A stretch of 64,000 nucleotides of DNA, from NCBI RefSeq assembly GCF_016907355.1, contig NZ_JAFBBW010000001.1, positions 3,534,001-3,598,000 of the forward strand, read 5' to 3'. The notes below the pieces were generated by a model. The model made no database searches, had not been told where the DNA came from, and worked only from the letters and a program-made list of their open reading frames with translations. Both the position numbers and the translations under genes were made by a program. Origin of the DNA: Agromyces aurantiacus. Its GTDB lineage: Bacteria; Actinomycetota; Actinomycetes; Actinomycetales; Microbacteriaceae. This document shows positions 35,899 through 42,850 of this stretch, in pieces; positions within the stretch are counted from its first letter, which is position 1, and each line of letters opens with the position of its first letter.

Positions 35899-37599
35899 AT
35901 GCGCAGCACCAGCACCAGCACCAGCACCAGCACCCCGGATGGCACGGGCCGACGCCCACGAACGGCGGCCCCGCGCCATCCGTCACTCACCGACCGGCTC
36001 GCCGCTCGCCTCGCGGAGGCCACCGTGTTCGGCCGCCGCATCGGCGACCTGCGCGACGAGCTGCGCCGCCGCGCCGTGCCGACGCACTGGACGAACCTGT
36101 TCGGCGTCGTCACGCTCGCGTGCCTGGTCGTCGTCGCCGTCACGGGCCTGTGGCTGATGTTCTTCTACACACCCTCGAGCGACCTGACGACCTACCGGGG
36201 CGGCTATGCGCCGCTGCACGGCGCCGAGACGTCGGAGGCGTTCGCGTCGACGATGCGCCTCACGTTCGACGTGCCGGGCGGCCTGCTCATGCGGCAGGCG
36301 CACCACTGGGCGGCACTGCTGCTGCCCGCGTCGATCATCATGCAGCTCGTCGCGACGTTCTTCACGGGCGGGTTCCGGCGGCCGCGGCGCGGCATGTGGG
36401 TGCTCCTGTTCCTGATCTTCGTCGCGGCGCTCGCGGGCGGATGGAGCGGCTACGCGCTGCCCGACGACCTGCTCTCGGGCACGGGCCTGCGCATCACCGA
36501 GGGCATCGCGCTCGGCATCCCGGTCGTCGGCACGTGGCTCGCATCGCTGCTCTTCGGCGGCGGGTTCCCCGGGCGGATCATCGAGCACCTGTATCCGCTG
36601 CACGTCGCGATCGTGCCGGCGGTGCTCGTGGGGCTCGTGGCGCTGCGGGCCGTGGCGGCCTGGCGGGCGGGGCCCGCGCAGTTCCCGGGGCCGGGGCGCA
36701 GCGCGACGCGCGTCGTGGGCGCGCCGCTCGTGCCGACCGCGGCCGCTCGCGCCGGTGGGCTATTCCTGCTCGTGACGGGCGTGCTGCTGGCGATCTCGGC
36801 GACGGTCACCGTGAACCCCCTCCAGCTGTACGGCCCCGCGTCGTCGGGCGACGCCGGCGCGGGGAGCCAACCCGACTGGTACACCGGGTTCCTCGACGGG
36901 GCGCTGCGGCTCGTGCCATCCGGGTGGGAGGTCGTGCTCTTCGATCGCACGTGGACGCTCGCGATCCTCGTGCCCCTCGCGGTGGTCACCGTGTTCCTGG
37001 TGCTCGTCGCGGTCTACCCGTTCGTCGAGGAATGGGCGACCGGCGACCGCCGCGACCACCACCTGCTCGAGCGCCCGCGGCTCGCGCCGACCCGCACGGG
37101 CATCGGCGTCGCGGGGATCGTCTTCTACGGCGTGCTGTGGACGGCGGGCAGCGCCGACCTCATCGCGACGCAGTTCCGGGTGTCGTTCGAGGGCGTGATC
37201 GGGATGCTGCAGGCTCTGCTCATCGTGGGACCGTGCATCGGGTTCGGGGTCGCGCGTCGCGTGTGCCTCGGCCTGCAGCGCCGCGACCGCGACGTGCTCG
37301 AGCACGGATTCGAGACCGGGCGCCTCGTGCGCCTGCCCGGCGGCGAGGTCGTCGAGGTGCACCAGCGGGTCGGCGAGACCGAGCGAGTGCGGATGTCGCG
37401 CGCGGAGCCGCGCGTCATGCTCGTGCTGCGCCCCGACGAGCGGGGGCGGCTCCCGCTCGCGCGCCGGGTGCAGGTGCGGCTCGGCCGGTGGTTCCTCGCC
37501 GACAGCATCGACGCCGAGAGCGGCGTGCGGGTGCTGCCCGCGCCGGTCGCCGCGAGCTCGTCGACGCCGGCCGAGCGTGAACGTACGCTCGCCTCATGA
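35899..37599 (+). CDS. Orphan QcrB-like cytochrome b paralogue lacking predicted heme bH ligands
   Basis: A 566-residue membrane protein aligned over its length with actinobacterial QcrB (cytochrome b of the bc1 complex): helix B GGLLMRQAHHWAALLLP, TGGFRRPRRGMW, helix D EHLYPLHVAIVPAVL, and the Qo motif QPDWY at 324-328. The first His of helix B (H135) and of helix D (H235) are kept, but the second ones are replaced by Q149 and R250, so heme bL can be held while heme bH probably cannot. No qcrA, qcrC or oxidase genes are adjacent. The N-terminus has (Ser-Thr)5 from a hexanucleotide repeat, and the C-terminal 120 residues are soluble. GTGAGGAG ribosome site at 35885-35892. Overlaps the next gene by 4 bp. 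Confidence 0.9.
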   Translation: MRSTSTSTSTSTPDGTGRRPRTAAPRHPSLTDRLAARLAEATVFGRRIGDLRDELRRRAVPTHWTNLFGVVTLACLVVVAVTGLWLMFFYTPSSDLTTYRGGYAPLHGAETSEAFASTMRLTFDVPGGLLMRQAHHWAALLLPASIIMQLVATFFTGGFRRPRRGMWVLLFLIFVAALAGGWSGYALPDDLLSGTGLRITEGIALGIPVVGTWLASLLFGGGFPGRIIEHLYPLHVAIVPAVLVGLVALRAVAAWRAGPAQFPGPGRSATRVVGAPLVPTAAARAGGLFLLVTGVLLAISATVTVNPLQLYGPASSGDAGAGSQPDWYTGFLDGALRLVPSGWEVVLFDRTWTLAILVPLAVVTVFLVLVAVYPFVEEWATGDRRDHHLLERPRLAPTRTGIGVAGIVFYGVLWTAGSADLIATQFRVSFEGVIGMLQALLIVGPCIGFGVARRVCLGLQRRDRDVLEHGFETGRLVRLPGGEVVEVHQRVGETERVRMSRAEPRVMLVLRPDERGRLPLARRVQVRLGRWFLADSIDAESGVRVLPAPVAASSSTPAERERTLAS

Positions 37600-38018
37600 C
37601 GATGGGGCGGGTGAAGCGCACGTGGCTGCACGTGCTGCAGCACACGCTCAACCCGCTCACGCTCCGGATGGCGCGCCGCGGCGCCGGTCCGTTCGCACTC
37701 GTGCGGCACACCGGCCGGACGTCCGGCCGCACATTCGAGACGCCGCTGATCTTCGCCCGCGTGCCCGGCGGCTTCGTCGCCGAGCTCACGTACGGGCCCG
37801 AGGTCAACTGGTACCGCAACCTCGAGGCCGGCGGCGGCGGCGAGGTGGTGTGGAAGGGTCGGCCGTACGCGATCGACGGGATCTCGCCGATGCCGAGCGA
37901 TGCCGGGCGACGCGCGTTCGGGCCGCCGGCGTCCTGGCTGCTCGCGGCGCTGCGGCGGCACGAATTCCGCCTGTTGCGCGAGGCGACCCCGGGCGCGGCA
38001 CGGGGAAAAGCAGGATGA
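37596..38018 (+). CDS. Deazaflavin (F420)-dependent nitroreductase-family protein, coupled to the cytochrome b paralogue
   Basis: A 140-residue split-barrel protein: HTGRTSGRTFETPLIFARVP (residues about 36-55) and EVNWYRNLEAGGGGEVVWKG (about 69-88) are the DDN/FDOR signatures. Its ATG overlaps the stop of the cytochrome b-like gene (ATGA), so translation is coupled and the two products probably work together. A redox partnership is inferred. The last codons run into a dispersed palindromic repeat: the stop TGA (38016-38018) is supplied by the repeat arm, so the native C-terminus may have been replaced. Confidence 0.88.
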   Translation: MTMGRVKRTWLHVLQHTLNPLTLRMARRGAGPFALVRHTGRTSGRTFETPLIFARVPGGFVAELTYGPEVNWYRNLEAGGGGEVVWKGRPYAIDGISPMPSDAGRRAFGPPASWLLAALRRHEFRLLREATPGAARGKAG

Positions 38019-38065
38019 GCCGCGCGGTCCGCCCGATATGGGGCGTGTGAGGCGGCTCATCCTGC
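38010..38065. repeat. Dispersed palindromic repeat, copy B
   Basis: GCAGGATGAGCCGC (38010-38023) pairs perfectly with 38052-38065; the loop holds CCGCCCGATATGGGGCGTGT, nearly the same as copy C. The left arm contains the stop codon of the preceding gene. It may also end transcription there. Confidence 0.85.
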
Positions 38066-38091
38066 GAACCCGGGTGGCCGGATACCCGGCC

Positions 38092-38187
38092 GGGGCCGGG
38101 GCCAGGGCCGGGGCCGAGGCCAGGGCCAGGGCCAGGGCCGGGGCCGAGGCCAGGGCCAGGGCCGGGGCCGGGGCCGGGGCCGGGGCC
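38092..38187. repeat. 16-unit hexanucleotide array (GGGGCC / AGGGCC / GAGGCC)
   Basis: Ninety-six bases read as 16 uninterrupted hexamers: nine or so GGGGCC or GAGGCC and the rest AGGGCC, in a roughly higher-order pattern (GGGGCC-GAGGCC-AGGGCC-AGGGCC occurs twice). The G-rich + strand could form quadruplexes. It lies exactly between palindrome copies B and C and contains no plausible gene. Confidence 0.95.
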
Positions 38188-38192
38188 GAAAA

Positions 38193-38246
38193 CAGGATGT
38201 GCCGGGTTATCCGCCCGGTGCGGGGCGTGTGAGTCGGCTCATCCTG
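38193..38246. repeat. Dispersed palindromic repeat, copy C
   Basis: CAGGATGTGCCG (38193-38204) pairs with CGGCTCATCCTG (38235-38246) with one mismatch; the loop carries CCGCCCGGTGCGGGGCGTGT, matching copy B. Same orientation as copy B. Confidence 0.8.
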
Positions 38247-38297
38247 CCTTCGTGAGGGGCCGGGCACGGCGGACCGCGCCGGTCGGGCGCGGCCGGG

Positions 38298-38504
38298 TCA
38301 GTGCGCCGGGCGAGCGGATGCCGCGCCGCCGCCGGGCTGCGACATCCGCGTGCCGAATCGGCCCAGCAGGCCGGCACGGCGGGCTGCGCCGGGCACTTCG
38401 GCGCGGCGCTCGGCGGCGATGCGGCGGTGCTCGTTGAGGCGGAGGGCCGCGGCCTCGTCCTCGAGGTGGAGGGTCTGGGCGATGTATCCGGCTTCGAGGT
38501 TCAT
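38298..38504 (-). CDS. Small hypothetical protein
   Basis: A 68-residue ORF starting MNLEAGYIAQTLHLEDEAAA with a charged amphipathic helix (RLNEHRRIAAERRAEV) and an Arg-rich disordered tail. The AAGGG ribosome site (38513-38517) is well placed. Composition and the helix are typical of small Microbacteriaceae proteins of unknown role; no family is recognised. Four CTGAGG/CCTCAG words in the upstream spacer (38547-38638) may be regulatory. Confidence 0.6.
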   Translation of the reverse strand: MNLEAGYIAQTLHLEDEAAALRLNEHRRIAAERRAEVPGAARRAGLLGRFGTRMSQPGGGAASARPAH

Positions 38505-38760
38505 GGTCGGATCCCTTCAGGTCTGCCGGCCGGTTCTGGCCGTACTCTGAGGTTCCTCGCTGAGGTGCACCGGATGCCTCGGGCGAATGCCCTATCTTGC
38601 GAGCGCCGACTGCCTCAGGCGCCGGATGACCACCTCAGACCGTGTCTGAATGCATGAGGATCCGGGCCAGAACGCCCCCTGCAGGCCCCGTGGTGCGGGT
38701 GCTCTCGCATCGCAGGACGACGCTCGGGCCGGTCCGCGGTCGCGGCGCCGTCGGCCGGAC

Positions 38761-38961
38761 CTACTCGCGCGGCGTGCGGTGCCCGCCGCCGGTGTCGAGG
38801 TCGTCGCCGGCCTCGAGGTCGGGCCCGTCGCTCTCGGTGATGTTCGCGCCCTCGAAGAACGGGTCGACGCCGAGCTCGCGGTCGTGCTCTTCGCGCAGGC
38901 GCGCCTGCTCGCTCGCCACGTCGGCGAAGTCGCGGTCGTCGCGGTCGCTGGTGTCGCTCAT
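38761..38961 (-). CDS. Small acidic hypothetical protein
   Basis: A 66-residue, highly charged ORF ([20 protein letters not shown], then [20 protein letters not shown] and an Asp/Gly-rich tail). A near-ideal GAGGAGG ribosome site at 38966-38973, five bases before the ATG, supports translation. No family recognised; it resembles small acidic proteins accompanying many actinobacterial genes. It could be a nucleic-acid mimic or simply disordered. Confidence 0.7.
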   Translation of the reverse strand: MSDTSDRDDRDFADVASEQARLREEHDRELGVDPFFEGANITESDGPDLEAGDDLDTGGGHRTPRE

Positions 38962-39053
38962 GCTGGCCTCCTCGGTCGGGGCGTCCAGCCTAGGGCGCAC
39001 CGCCTCGGGCCGAACGGGGTTGCGGCCGCCCCGGGCGCCGCTTCGACCAACCC

Positions 39054-41672
39054 CTACCGGAGTCGCACCTGCGTCGAGTCGGTGTTCACGACCTCGCCGT
39101 CGGCCGACGTGATCCGCACGCCCACGGTGTGCAGGCCCGCCGAGATCGACTTCGCGGTCTTGATGTCGAACTGGAAGGTGTCGGTCGTGGCGTTGTAGGT
39201 CGCGCAGCCCTTGACCTGTCCATCGAGCGTCACGAACACGTGACAGGTCGGCGACAGCAGCGCTCGCGCGCTCGCGTCGCTCAGCAGGCCGCTGCCGTCG
39301 GCGAGCTGGAACTTCACCGGGATGGTGGAGCCGCGCTTGTACGAGGTCTGCGGGATGGGCTGCAGGAAGTCGGAGACGTCGTAGCCGACGACGTAGTCGC
39401 AGTCGACGGTCGTCGAGTTGCCCGCGACATCCCACCCGGTCAGCGGCATGCTGAACACGCCCGTCTCATCGACGTCGGTCACGCCGAGCGTGGCGCTGAC
39501 CGGCGAGGCCACCGGCCCGGAGAGCTCATCCGTGACGGTCGCCGAGGGCCCGCCCGTCGGCGTGCTGCCCACCACGAAGGACGGCGGCGCGTCGCACGTG
39601 ACGGTCGGCGCGGTCTTGTCGACCTTCACGAAGACGCTCGCCGACCCCTCGTTGCCCGCGAGGTCGGTGCAGGTCGCGGTGACCTCGATCGCGTCCCCCT
39701 CACCGCTCGACGTCGTCGACGGCGTGCAGTCGGTCGAGTCGACGCCCGACTCGTCGTCGGACCAGTTCCACGTGACCACGACGTCGGCGGTGTTCCAGCC
39801 GTCACCGTTGGCCGCGGGCGCGAGGCTCGGCGCGGGTGCGGTCGGCGGCGTGGTGTCGCTCGAGAGTCCGAGCTCGTAGGCACCGATGTCGGGGCCTGCG
39901 AACTGCGGCCGGTTGACGCCGCGCTGGTCGTCGAGCGGCGAGGTGTCGGGGTCGGCCGCGTCGATCGCGGGGCTCGTCCACGAGATCGCCATGGTCGGCG
40001 TGAGTCCCGGCGGGTTGTCCGCGAGGGCCGACAGCTGCGGGTCATCCGTCTGCGTGATGCCGGCGCACTCGGTGCGCGTGTCGTCGAGCGGATGCGGCGT
40101 CACGAGGTTGTTCGCGCCGACCTTCGTGACCCCGCCGAGCACGAAGCACTCGTCGTGCCCGGTGTTGCCCGCGACGATGGTGTTGTACATCGAGAGGGTC
40201 GTCGCATCGCCCGTCGTCGGCTTGTACGCCACGACACCTGCTCCGTCGCCCGTGGACTCGTTGCCCGCGATGGTCGAGCTGTTGATGCCCAGCTCGCCCG
40301 CGACGAGGAAGATCGCGCCACCGGCATCCGCACCGTTGCGCCCCTCACTTCCGCCGGCAACGCCGCGCACGGCCGCGTTGCCCATGAACGTGCTGTTGAC
40401 GATCAGGATCTCGGAGGCGTGGCCGAAGATCGCGCCGCCGAGGCCCGCGCCGCCGCCGCCGTGGTGGTTGCCGGCGTTGCCGGCGAAGGTGCCGCCGTCG
40501 CCGGGGTCGCCGAAGAAGACGCCGCCCGGGCCGGATCCGCCACCGCCGCCGAAGCCGCCGTCGCCGCCGCTGCCGCCCTCCCACTCGTCGTCGGGCAGGC
40601 CGAACGCGGGGCCCGATCCGCCGCCGCCGCCGAAGCCGCCGTGGCCGCCGTCGCCTGTGTCGTAGCCGCCGCCACCGCCGCCGCCGCCGTACGCGCCGTC
40701 GCCGCCGTCACCGGAGAACACGACGAGGCCCTGGTACGGGCCGCCGCCGCCACCGCCGCCGCCGGGGCACTGGCCGTCGTCGCCGTCGTCGCTCGTGAGG
40801 AGCGGGCCGCCGTCGCCTCCGGCGCCGCCGCAGCGGTAGCCGCCATCCTCGCCATCCTGCACGGTGCCGCCACCGCGGCCCGGCGGGTGTCCGTAGAAGT
40901 CGTTGAGCGGGCTCTGGCCGTCGCCGCGCGAGCCGCCGCCACCGCCGCCCATGTGATTGGCGTCGCCGGCGGGATACGGCTGCACGCCGCCGTCGCCGCC
41001 GAGGCCGCCACCGCCGCCGCCGGCACCGCCGAACGAGGCGCTGCCGTTGCCGCCGGTCGCGACGTTCGACTGGAACGTGCTCTGCTGCACGATCAGCGTG
41101 CTGTCGTGCACGTAGATCGCGCCGCCCGCGCCGAGCCCGCCGCCACCGCCTCCGGCGCCGTTGCCGCCCTTCACCGCGAAGCCCTTCACGTGCACGTTGC
41201 GCAGGTCGAGGTATCCGCCGTCGAGCACCGCGAACGCGCGCAGCGACGCGCCGCCGCTGCGCTGGATGACCGCGCCCGCGCCCTCGATGACGATGTGGCT
41301 GGTGATGATCGGCGTCGCCGTCGGCCCGACGTGGTTGAACGCGTCGTCGATGGGCGCGCTGAACGCATACGTCGCATCGCCGTCGAGCATGATCGTGTCG
41401 GTGCCGTCGCCCGCCGCGCACTCGGTCTCGAAGTTGAGGCCGTTCGCCATGGGCAGCGGCACCCAGCTCGAGTCGTGGTTGGCCGCCAGGATCGCCTCGG
41501 GGAGCGTGCACCCGGGCTGCCCGAGCGCCTGCGAGGTGGAGTCGACGACGATCACCCCCGCGGCGTGGGCCGCCTGCGGGGGCGCCGCGAACGCGCCCGT
41601 GATTCCGACGGCGAGCGCGGCGATGCCGATCGCGACGGTGATGGGCCTGACTCGGGATTGTGCTGGGAACAC
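39054..41672 (-). CDS. Secreted glycine-rich parallel-beta-helix protein (choice-of-anchor Q type)
   Basis: An 872-residue exoprotein. Signal peptide 1-38 (ending AAHAAG). A beta-helix of the polymorphic-outer-protein/choice-of-anchor-Q kind ([14 protein letters not shown] near residue 55, [20 protein letters not shown] and PDIGAYEL near 590) is interrupted by a roughly 230-residue insertion of GG-rich repeats ([20 protein letters not shown] and the like). Two Ig-like/HYR-type modules follow ([33 protein letters not shown]) and a terminal module beginning [21 protein letters not shown]. No sortase signal is seen. Probably a surface or adhesion protein. GTG start with GAGGAGG at 41678-41684. 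Confidence 0.88.
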   Translation of the reverse strand: MFPAQSRVRPITVAIGIAALAVGITGAFAAPPQAAHAAGVIVVDSTSQALGQPGCTLPEAILAANHDSSWVPLPMANGLNFETECAAGDGTDTIMLDGDATYAFSAPIDDAFNHVGPTATPIITSHIVIEGAGAVIQRSGGASLRAFAVLDGGYLDLRNVHVKGFAVKGGNGAGGGGGGLGAGGAIYVHDSTLIVQQSTFQSNVATGGNGSASFGGAGGGGGGLGGDGGVQPYPAGDANHMGGGGGGSRGDGQSPLNDFYGHPPGRGGGTVQDGEDGGYRCGGAGGDGGPLLTSDDGDDGQCPGGGGGGGGPYQGLVVFSGDGGDGAYGGGGGGGGYDTGDGGHGGFGGGGGSGPAFGLPDDEWEGGSGGDGGFGGGGGSGPGGVFFGDPGDGGTFAGNAGNHHGGGGAGLGGAIFGHASEILIVNSTFMGNAAVRGVAGGSEGRNGADAGGAIFLVAGELGINSSTIAGNESTGDGAGVVAYKPTTGDATTLSMYNTIVAGNTGHDECFVLGGVTKVGANNLVTPHPLDDTRTECAGITQTDDPQLSALADNPPGLTPTMAISWTSPAIDAADPDTSPLDDQRGVNRPQFAGPDIGAYELGLSSDTTPPTAPAPSLAPAANGDGWNTADVVVTWNWSDDESGVDSTDCTPSTTSSGEGDAIEVTATCTDLAGNEGSASVFVKVDKTAPTVTCDAPPSFVVGSTPTGGPSATVTDELSGPVASPVSATLGVTDVDETGVFSMPLTGWDVAGNSTTVDCDYVVGYDVSDFLQPIPQTSYKRGSTIPVKFQLADGSGLLSDASARALLSPTCHVFVTLDGQVKGCATYNATTDTFQFDIKTAKSISAGLHTVGVRITSADGEVVNTDSTQVRLR

Positions 41673-41760
41673 GACGGCCTCCTCATTGAGACGTCACCTG
41701 CTCCGAAGGATCCTCCTGTTCAGGGACGCTGGGCAAGATGAGGATCACTTGACTTCGCGC

Positions 41761-41788
41761 GGACGCACCCCCAGTTCGGGGTGCGTCC
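41761..41788 (-). terminator. Hairpin terminator of the fructan-type operon
   Basis: Perfect 11-bp stem GGACGCACCCC / GGGGTGCGTCC with a 6-nt loop, 25 bp past the stop of the last operon gene on the minus strand. Confidence 0.75.
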
Positions 41789-41812
41789 GGCGCAGTCAGC
41801 CGCGCGCCGAGC

Positions 41813-42850
41813 TCAGCCGAGCGGCAGCGCCGAGAGCGACTCCGGCGAGCGCGCCGCCGCCACCGCGCCCGGCACGTGCGCCCGCCAGTCGCCGTCACGG
41901 TCGATCCCGAGCCGCCCGTCGGCGCCGACCACGATCGGGAACGGGTCGCTGAGCCCGCCGACGAACGGTCCGCCGTCGACGTACTGCAGGAAGGCGAGGA
42001 ACACGTGCCCGCCGTCGCGGGTGCGGTGCACGCGCCCGGCGTAGAGCTCGCCGCGCGGGTCGCCCGAGAAGAACTGGCGAGTCTCCAGCGTGAACGGCCC
42101 GGACGCGTCATCCGCCACGAGGTAATGGGTGCCGCACACCGCGAGCCCGTCGGCGACGCGCGCGGCGGAGTGCGCCCACTCGTACGCCGAGAAGAACAGC
42201 ACCCAGCGACCGCCGATGCGCTCGAGCTGCGGCACCTCGAGGTGGCCGAACTCGCCGGGCGCCGTGATGGGCGGGAGCACCTCCCATTCGTCGAGGTCGC
42301 GCGACCGCGCGAGCCCGATCACGCCGCGCGAGTCGAGCGCGCCCGCGTTCGCGCGAGCGGTGACGAGCATGCGGTACTCCCCCGCCGCCTGGTCGAAGTA
42401 CACCCAGGGGTCGCGCCAGCTGAGGTCGAACCACGCGTCGAGGTCGAGCTGCTCGTACCAGCGCGGGTCGGCCTCGAGCGCGAAGCCGTCGTCCTTCACC
42501 CAGTGGTGCAGGTCGGTGCTGCGCGCGCGGCCGATGCGCTGCACGAGTCCCTTCTCGGCGCGGTTCACCCCGGTGTAGTACATCTGCCATTCGTCGCCGA
42601 CCCGGATGACGCTGCCCGTCCAGGTCGCGAGGTCGTCCCACGCCCCGGATGGTCCGGGGCCGATCGCCTCGCCGAGGAACTCCCAGTCACGCAGGTCGGT
42701 CGACACCGCGTGGCCGATGCGTGCGTTGACGTGCCGCAGGTCGGGGTCGCCGAGCGAGACGGGGGCCATGAGGAAGTAGAGGTGGGTGCGGTCATCGTCG
42801 TCGTCGACGAGCCAGAAGTCCCAGGTCCAGTGGTCGGGGAGGATCAGCAT
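41813..42850 (-). CDS. GH32/GH68-clan five-bladed propeller glycosidase (probable beta-fructosidase), intracellular
   Basis: A 345-residue propeller glycosidase without signal peptide. Candidate catalytic residues follow the GH32 layout: Asp11 in WTWDFW (nucleophile strand), Asp147 in SWRDPWV (the RDP motif) and Glu205 in LEVPQLER (the EC/ECP position). Further propeller motifs are TGSVIRVGDEWQMYYTGVN and IGRARSTDLHHW. There is no C-terminal beta-sandwich, which classical GH32 has, so it is a short relative. It is the last gene of the operon and its ATG overlaps the previous gene by 7 bp. It probably finishes breakdown of an imported fructose-containing oligosaccharide; GH43-type activity is the main alternative. 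Confidence 0.8.
   Translation of the reverse strand: MLILPDHWTWDFWLVDDDDDRTHLYFLMAPVSLGDPDLRHVNARIGHAVSTDLRDWEFLGEAIGPGPSGAWDDLATWTGSVIRVGDEWQMYYTGVNRAEKGLVQRIGRARSTDLHHWVKDDGFALEADPRWYEQLDLDAWFDLSWRDPWVYFDQAAGEYRMLVTARANAGALDSRGVIGLARSRDLDEWEVLPPITAPGEFGHLEVPQLERIGGRWVLFFSAYEWAHSAARVADGLAVCGTHYLVADDASGPFTLETRQFFSGDPRGELYAGRVHRTRDGGHVFLAFLQYVDGGPFVGGLSDPFPIVVGADGRLGIDRDGDWRAHVPGAVAAARSPESLSALPLG

Noticed and set aside
38092..38187. Hexamer array as a CRISPR or coding repeat
   Set aside because: Units are contiguous 6-mers with no spacers, and the frames over them are Ala/Pro dipeptide runs without a plausible gene.
38642..39112. Plus-strand ORF of 156 codons over the small acidic gene
   Set aside because: No ribosome site, Arg/Pro/Ser-rich shadow composition; the minus-strand 66-residue gene has a strong ribosome site.
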